Shown: positions 57,584 through 64,000 of the stretch, piece by piece | How positions within the stretch are numbered: the stretch's first letter is position 1 | Layout: every line of letters begins with the position of its first letter | Source: Dermabacteraceae bacterium TAE3-ERU5 | Lineage (GTDB): Bacteria > Actinomycetota > Actinomycetes > Actinomycetales > Dermabacteraceae | NCBI GenBank assembly: GCA_019218375.1 | Contig: JAHUUK010000002.1 | Coordinates: 186,001 to 250,000, forward strand | Length of the DNA: 64,000 nucleotides | Direction of reading: 5' to 3' | Position numbers and translations under genes: made by a program | The notes under the pieces: model-generated | The model's database searches: none | What the model was told of the DNA's origin: nothing | The model's input: only the letters and a program-made list of their open reading frames with translations

Positions 57584-58732
57584 TTACGCAACCAAATCGC
57601 GCACGATTGCGTCGGCCAACAGCCTGCCCGCGTCGGTCACGATCAGCCTGCCCGCGTCGTAGGAGTCGGCGCGCAGCAGGCCGCGCTTGACGTAGCCGCG
57701 CGCCGTGGCGTGCTGCTGCGCCGTGAGCGGCTCGGCGGAAATCCCCTCGGCCATGCGCAGGCCGAGCATGATGTATTCGAGGTCGCGATCTTCGCGGGTG
57801 AGGGTTTCGCTGCCCTCGCGCGGCAGCTTGTCCTGCGCGATCAAGCCCGCATAGCGGCGGGGATGCTTCACGTTCCAGGAGCGCACGCCGTCCCGGTGCC
57901 CGTGCGCGCCGGGGCCGATCCCCCACCAGTCGTTGCCGCGCCAGTAGGCGATGTTGTGGCGGCAGCGGGCCTCCTCGCTGCGCGCAAAGTTCGATACCTC
58001 GTACCAGTCGTACCCGGCGGCAGCCAGCATTTCGTTTGCCAGTTCGTACATGTCGGCCATCAGGTCCACGTCGGGCTGCGGAATCTCTCCCCGGCGCAGC
58101 TTTCGCGCCATCGCCGTGTTGCCCTCGATGATCAGCGAGTAGGCCGAGATGTGCGCCGGTTCCAGCGCGATTGCTTCTTCCAGCGAGCGCCGCCAGTCAG
58201 CCAGGCTTTCGCCCGGGGTGCCGTAGATCAGATCGACGGAGGTTTGCAGCCCGAGGGCTTTCGCCGCGCGCACCGTTTGCCCGACCCGTTCCGGTTTATG
58301 GGTGCGATCCAGGGTGCGCAGCACGTGGGGCACAGCCGACTGCATGCCGACGCTGACGCGGGTCAGCCCCGCAGCGGCCAGGATTTCCAGGCCCGCGGGC
58401 GTCACCGAGTCCGGGTTCGCCTCCGTGGTCACCTCGGCCCCCGGCGCGAGCGGCAGCAGGGAGGTCAGGTGGCGCAGCATCGCCGCCAGGTCCTCGGCGG
58501 GCAGCAGCGTCGGCGTACCGCCCCCGAAAAAGACGGTACTCAGCTGCGTGTATTCGTATCCGGCCGCGAGATCGTCGGCCAGGGTCAGATCCATCTCCCG
58601 CATGGCCTGCGCCGGGTATTCTGCGCGGCTGCCGCCACCACCCAGATCCTCGGCGGTGTAGGTGTTGAAGTCGCAGTAGCCGCAGCGGACGGCGCAGAAC
58701 GGGATATGCAGGTAGACCGAGAGGTCGCGCAC
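57584..58732 (-). CDS. hemW: HemW-like radical SAM protein
   Basis: Radical SAM protein related to coproporphyrinogen dehydrogenase, with a heme-chaperone role established for HemW. It has 382 residues from the GTG at 58732, one base after the lepA stop. An ATG at 58765 (overlapping lepA by 32 bases) is the alternative. HIPFCAVRCGYCDF provides the CxxxCxxC cluster site, with FFGGGTPTLL, RVSVGMQS and VDLIYGTPGE as later barrel motifs. The HemW form of the cluster site lacks the extra cysteine of true HemN. Confidence 0.9.
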   Translation of the reverse strand: MRDLSVYLHIPFCAVRCGYCDFNTYTAEDLGGGGSRAEYPAQAMREMDLTLADDLAAGYEYTQLSTVFFGGGTPTLLPAEDLAAMLRHLTSLLPLAPGAEVTTEANPDSVTPAGLEILAAAGLTRVSVGMQSAVPHVLRTLDRTHKPERVGQTVRAAKALGLQTSVDLIYGTPGESLADWRRSLEEAIALEPAHISAYSLIIEGNTAMARKLRRGEIPQPDVDLMADMYELANEMLAAAGYDWYEVSNFARSEEARCRHNIAYWRGNDWWGIGPGAHGHRDGVRSWNVKHPRRYAGLIAQDKLPREGSETLTREDRDLEYIMLGLRMAEGISAEPLTAQQHATARGYVKRGLLRADSYDAGRLIVTDAGRLLADAIVRDLVA

Positions 58733-58733
58733 G

Positions 58734-60626
<1,893 letters not shown>

Positions 60627-60693
60627 TCAGTCCTTTCAGGGCAAACTTGCTAACGCTTAATCGTCTCATGTTCCGCCCGCGTAGCATGTCCCT

Positions 60694-61236
60694 ATGTCTA
60701 TCTGGAATGAGATTGTTCGCCTTCTGCAGCGTATTCTGCGCAGCCCCGAGGTGCGCCGGGCGGCCCGGCGCATGGCGCGCGAAGCGCTCGGAGACAAGAG
60801 CCCGCAGCGCAGCGGCCCGCGTGGCAGGCCCGCCGCAGACCGCCCGGCGGGCAAGCCGCTGCGCATCAGCTACTCCCCCGTGGACGACGACAAGGCCGAT
60901 CCGGGAGAGGTTGTTTGGGCGTGGGTGCCTTTCGAGGAGGACGCGAGCAAGGGCAAGGACCGCCCCGTGCTGGTGCTGGCCCGCGAGGCCGGTGACCTGG
61001 TGTGTCTGATGCTGACCTCGCGCGATCGCGGCCGGGGAGTCCACACCGACCGCCACGGCAACACCTGGGTAGACATCGGCACCGGCCCCTGGGATAAGCA
61101 GGGACGCCCCAGCGAGGTGCGCATTAATCGCCTGCTGCGCATCGACCCGGACGACGTGCGCCGCGAGGGGGCCCGACTGGACAGGCGACGCTTCGATCTG
61201 GTGGCCGACGAGACCCGCAGGCTGCACCGCTGGTGA
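60694..61236 (+). CDS. PemK/MazF-fold protein, solitary
   Basis: 180 residues: about 60 basic N-terminal residues (RRAARRMAREALGD), then a PemK/MazF-like barrel with PGEVVWAWVPFEEDASKGKD and RPVLVLAREAGDLVCLMLTS, ending in LLRIDPDDVRREGARLD. No antitoxin gene is next to it. The equivalent gene also sits beside lepA in mycobacteria, so a housekeeping rather than toxin role is possible. Function is not established. Confidence 0.78.
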   Translation: MSIWNEIVRLLQRILRSPEVRRAARRMAREALGDKSPQRSGPRGRPAADRPAGKPLRISYSPVDDDKADPGEVVWAWVPFEEDASKGKDRPVLVLAREAGDLVCLMLTSRDRGRGVHTDRHGNTWVDIGTGPWDKQGRPSEVRINRLLRIDPDDVRREGARLDRRRFDLVADETRRLHRW

Positions 61237-61529
61237 CGGATACCACGGCGCGGAGGCGAACCCGCCGAGCGCGCCGGGTAGTTTTTGCCCGGTTCTCTGA
61301 TAGGGTCTTCTCTTGTATGTGTGAACATACCGCTTGCCGTATGGCTAGGCGGCCGCATCAACCGTGTCCGGTGCGCGCCAGCTAAACCTGCTGCGGGCGT
61401 GTTGTCCGCGTGTCTCGCGGATAACGGCGTCTCCAGGCGAGTCCCCACCGCCATGTCCCCGCCGCTATCCACCCTTGTTACACACGGACCGTTCCACGAA
61501 GTAGACCACAGATAGGGAAGCGTGCCGTC

Positions 61530-61796
61530 ATGGCCAACATTAAGTCGCAGATCAAGCGGATCAAGACCAACGAGAAGGCTCGCCAGCGCAACAAGGCGTA
61601 CAAGAGCGAGCTGAAGACCTACGTGCGCGAGGTGCGCACCGCGGTTGCCGAGGGCGATGTCGCTACCGCTGGTGAGGCCCTGAAGAAGGCCAACCGCAAG
61701 CTCGATAAGGCTGTCACCAAGGGTGTCATCCACAAGAACCAGGCCGCGAACCGCAAGTCGGGCCTCGCGAAGCTGGTCGGCAAGCTCGAGAAGTAA
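61530..61796 (+). CDS. rpsT: 30S ribosomal protein S20
   Basis: 16S rRNA-binding ribosomal protein of 88 residues, highly basic: [20 protein letters not shown] at residues 3-22, and [20 protein letters not shown] at the end. GATAGGGAAGCG precedes the ATG. The 293 bases upstream (61237-61529) contain no gene, only a GC-rich leader in which I could not identify promoter boxes. A terminator follows. Confidence 0.97.
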   Translation: MANIKSQIKRIKTNEKARQRNKAYKSELKTYVREVRTAVAEGDVATAGEALKKANRKLDKAVTKGVIHKNQAANRKSGLAKLVGKLEK

Positions 61797-61816
61797 GCTT
61801 CTCGGTTTAAAGAAGT

Positions 61817-61854
61817 CCCCCGCACCGGGTTACCGGTGGCGGGGGATTTCTTTT
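61817..61854 (+). terminator. terminator after rpsT
   Basis: GC-rich stem of about 12 pairs with one bulge (61817-61828 with 61833-61845) followed by ATTTCTTTT. Confidence 0.85.
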
Positions 61855-62049
61855 GCCCTGCGCCCCTGCGCCCCTTTGGCTCCTGCGGCCCGCCTGTCCT
61901 CGCGCCCTCGCGTCATTCCCGCGTCCCCTCCTGCCGTTTTGCCGTTGCTATGCATCTGCTCCGCCGACCGCAGCTGCCCCCGCTCTTAACGCCAACCCCG
62001 CCCGCTTTAACGCTGGGGGGGCAGTAACTGCCGGTAATTCCCCTCCCCT

Positions 62050-62225
62050 AACGTCTGGGTGCACTTTTGGTTGCGACTTACGTTCGGGTGCACTTTTGGT
62101 GGGTTAAACCCCGTTTTCACAGCAGTTAGTGCACCCAAACGTTAGGGAGTGGAAGCAAACAGCGTTTAGTGCACCCAAACGTCAGGGGGTGGGAATAAAC
62201 AGCGTTTAGTGCACCCAAACGTTAA
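62050..62225. repeat. GTGCAC-centred palindromic repeat cluster II (five sites)
   Basis: GTGCAC cores at 62059, 62089, 62129, 62169 and 62209. The first two are in one orientation (followed by TTTTGG) and the last three in the other, forming 40-base direct repeats (62122-62161, 62162-62201, 62202 onward). The second and third sites make an inverted repeat with the same interior as cluster I. Confidence 0.85.
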
Positions 62226-62242
62226 AGTCCCCCAGGCATAGA

Positions 62243-62317
62243 GACGTTAAGGACATCCAGACGTAGCGACACTAAGAGCATCCAGACGTAGGGACGCTAA
62301 GGGCATCCGGCGCAGCG
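62243..62317. repeat. 25-base tandem repeat, three units
   Basis: Units at 62243-62267, 62268-62292 and 62293-62317 share the pattern GAC-x2-TAAG-x2-CATCC-x-G-x-CG-x-AG with scattered changes. Unlike the neighbouring GTGCAC units they contain no palindrome. Confidence 0.75.
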
Positions 62318-62459
62318 CTTAGCCCCATGTTTAGCCCCCATTGCTCCCCTCCCACTGCTCCCCAGTGGACACCCTTCCGTTAATACGGACAGACGCTAAA
62401 GATTCTGGGATGCGCGGATGTTTAGGCACCCCATCATCGCGGTAGGCCGGGTTTAAAGC

Positions 62460-63446
62460 TCAGCCGTTACGGCGCGCCCGGCAGATGCTGAGCACCGCGC
62501 GTTGCAGGGCGTACTGCGGGTCGCGGCTCGCACCTTTTACGTCGTGGTCTGCCCGCGCTACCGCCTCTATCGCCTGGGCCAACCCGTTTTGGCTCCAGGC
62601 GCGGGCGTCGCGGCGCAGGTTCCGCAGCATCCAGTCGGGCATGCTCAGCTGTTTCGGGGTGGCGCTCTGCGCCGTCACCTTTGCCAGGCCGCGCACCTTT
62701 GCGGCGAGCGCCGCCACGAGAGGCACGGGGTCCACCCCGGCCATGTGTGCCTGGCGCAGCAGCTGCAGCGCCAGGCGATCGTTTCCGGCCAGTGCCGCGT
62801 CGGCCACGGCGAACGCGGTGGTTTCGGTGCGTCCGGCGGTAAGCGGGTGGACGTGTTCCACATCTATCTTCGGCGGTTTCGCGTCCCCGTCCGGCAGGGT
62901 GTCGCGCATGATCTGCTGGCAGGTGGCGGAGAGTTCCGACAGATCGGTGCCGAACGCCTCCACCAGCATGGCGAGCGCGGCGGGGGTAATGGCGCGCCCT
63001 TCTCGGCTGAATTCGGAGCTGGCGAAGGTCTGTTTTTCTGCCGGTTTTTTGATCGGATCGCAGGCCACCTTGAGGGCCTTCTTTTTCACCGCGTCAAAAA
63101 CGCTTTTGCCTCGGTTGCCGCCTTTGTGGACGATCACCACGTGGGTGTCGGTGTCCGGTTCGGTGGTGGCGAGCGCGGCGATCTCTTTCAGCAGCGGTTC
63201 GCTGGCCTGCTGCGCTTCCTCAACGATGATGAGCTGGGGTTCGCTGAACAGGGACGGGCTGAGGGCCTGCATCAGTTCACCGCCCCGGCAGGTGGGTGCG
63301 TTAAGGGTGGTGATGGTCGTATCGGGGTGCGCTGCCAGGGCCAGTTTTTTCAGCCTGGCCACGGCGCGCTGGGACAGCACCACTTCGCTTCCCTGCAGCA
63401 GGATGAGGGGTTTTAGCGGCACGGAATGCCATTCGACGTCTGCCAT
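62460..63446 (-). CDS. holA: DNA polymerase III delta subunit
   Basis: Clamp-loader subunit that opens the sliding clamp. It has 328 residues. It is recognised by the N-terminal AAA-like fold (LKPLILLQGSEVVLSQRAV; LFSEPQLIIVEEAQQASEPL), a delta-type middle with GRAITPAALAMLVEAFGTDL, and a helical collar domain with MPDWMLRNLRRDARAW. Gene order comEC-holA-rpsT is standard in actinobacteria. It starts 93 bases after the comEC stop. Confidence 0.9.
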   Translation of the reverse strand: MADVEWHSVPLKPLILLQGSEVVLSQRAVARLKKLALAAHPDTTITTLNAPTCRGGELMQALSPSLFSEPQLIIVEEAQQASEPLLKEIAALATTEPDTDTHVVIVHKGGNRGKSVFDAVKKKALKVACDPIKKPAEKQTFASSEFSREGRAITPAALAMLVEAFGTDLSELSATCQQIMRDTLPDGDAKPPKIDVEHVHPLTAGRTETTAFAVADAALAGNDRLALQLLRQAHMAGVDPVPLVAALAAKVRGLAKVTAQSATPKQLSMPDWMLRNLRRDARAWSQNGLAQAIEAVARADHDVKGASRDPQYALQRAVLSICRARRNG

Positions 63447-63539
63447 CTTCTCCCCCGTCTCGTTTCGCCTGCGCCCCGTTTCGAGCGTGTCCCGCCTTAT
63501 CGGGATGCGGGGTCCAGTCTACCCAGGCAGGGCGGCGTG

Positions 63540-64000
63540 TTAACGCTGTGTGGTGACGGTCAGCGTGCCGTCGGGTTCCACACCGATGGCGATGTGCCCG
63601 CCGGTGTCGGTGCGCAGTGCCCTATCGGCCGGAACCAGGGCGAGCGCGCGGGCGGTGGGGTGACCGTAGCGGTTGTGCCTGCCCGCACTGTAGATGCCGA
63701 GTTCCGCTTGCAGGGCAGCGTATAGCGGCGGGTACTGGTGGGCCGAGCCGTGGTGGGATACCTTCACCACCCGTGCGGGGTGGGCGTCGGCGGTGATGCG
63801 GCGTTGGCCGTCCTCTTCGAGATCGCCCAGGCTCACCAGGCTCAGGTCTGCCCCGTCCCAGTCGGCCCGGATGGAGAGCGAACAGTCGTTGGTTTCGGAG
63901 GCATCATTCAGCGCTGCCTGCGTTATCTCGCTGTCGCTGCGTGGCCAAAGCACCTCTATGTGCACGCGCCCCAGGTTTTCCGCGTATCCGGTGTAGGGCA
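63540..64000 (-). CDS. comEC: ComEC-type DNA uptake protein, C-terminal fragment
   Basis: The reading frame is open to the window edge, so the N-terminal and membrane parts lie outside. The visible 150 residues are the end of a ComEC metallo-beta-lactamase-like domain: DLSLVSLGDLEEDGQ and VVKVSHHGSAHQY, with SHHGS a metal-site motif, then YGHPTARAL. The intact protein forms the DNA translocation channel in the membrane. The upstream comEA gene would be expected beyond the window. Confidence 0.85.
   Translation of the reverse strand, partial: PYTGYAENLGRVHIEVLWPRSDSEITQAALNDASETNDCSLSIRADWDGADLSLVSLGDLEEDGQRRITADAHPARVVKVSHHGSAHQYPPLYAALQAELGIYSAGRHNRYGHPTARALALVPADRALRTDTGGHIAIGVEPDGTLTVTTQR

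Larger units (their letters stand above)
61855..62459. other. gene-free repeat-bearing region between rpsT and holA
   Basis: About 600 bases between convergent rpsT and holA. Frames here have no recognisable protein. It holds pyrimidine-rich DNA (61855-62040), the GTGCAC repeat cluster, the 25-base tandem repeat and then AGCCCC-rich sequence to 62459. Confidence 0.7.

Noticed and set aside
60694-61236. Complete type II toxin-antitoxin pair
   Set aside because: No antitoxin frame is adjacent on either side. The 67 bases upstream and 293 bases downstream hold no plausible partner.
62050-62317. CRISPR array
   Set aside because: The repeats are palindromic, change orientation, are degenerate, and leave no unique spacers of 30-40 bases. 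No cas genes are present.

Overview
The window looks like part of the chromosome of a high-GC Gram-positive bacterium (Actinomycetota). My guess is an Actinomycetaceae-like lineage. The evidence is the GC-rich sequence with many GTG starts, the set of actinobacteria-restricted families (DUF4191, DUF3052, DUF3097, a polyphosphate glucokinase, homodimeric AceE, GlnE beside two glutamine synthetases), and a gene order that from memory tracks the Mycobacterium tuberculosis Rv2213-Rv2415 region with large deletions. No rRNA, CRISPR array or complete phage was seen.

Layout. 1-6.8 kb: end of a leucyl aminopeptidase gene, lpd, the lipoyl-bearing E2 acyltransferase, lipB, lipA and a DUF4191 membrane protein, i.e. 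a lipoate/2-oxoacid dehydrogenase block. 6.9-15.2 kb: nitrogen assimilation (glnA, and opposite it glnA2-glnE plus a PD-(D/E)XK nuclease-like gene), then panB. 15.3-18.7 kb: a SPOR-like small protein, map, ppgK, RNase P RNA and yaaA. 18.7-25.9 kb: sufS-sufU-Nif3, an MFS transporter, tpx, the MurT/GatD lipid II amidation pair and a secreted DM13 protein. 26-31 kb: a potassium channel, tRNA-Val, an AhpE-like peroxiredoxin, a DUF3052 protein and aceE (E1 of the complex whose E2 and E3 lie at the window start). 31-34.7 kb: fabD-fabH-acpP-fabF, the fatty acid synthase II core.

34.7-39.7 kb is accessory DNA between fabF and dnaG, containing tRNA-Asn and a CAU tRNA. It holds a repeated micro-module (a two-helix membrane protein overlapping a small helix-turn-helix protein, preceded by a conserved hairpin), a cluster of GTGCAC-centred palindromic repeats, a secreted DUF1524/Excalibur nuclease-like protein, frameshifted gene remnants, a lipoprotein and a TrbL/VirB6-like gene interrupted by an in-frame TGA. 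It reads as a decayed integrative conjugative element plus small cassettes.

39.7-64 kb returns to conserved housekeeping genes. glyS-dusB-dgt-dnaG run leftward. zur and a DedA-like gene run rightward. A long leftward series follows, hrcA-dnaJ-rsmE-phoH-ybeY-CBS protein-era-leuA-recO-uppS, headed by a recognisable CIRCE operator and joined by many 1-4 base start/stop overlaps. Then come a DUF3097 gene, lepA-hemW, a PemK-like gene and rpsT. A 660-base gene-free stretch carries a second cluster of the GTGCAC repeats and a 25-base tandem repeat. The window ends with holA and the end of comEC.
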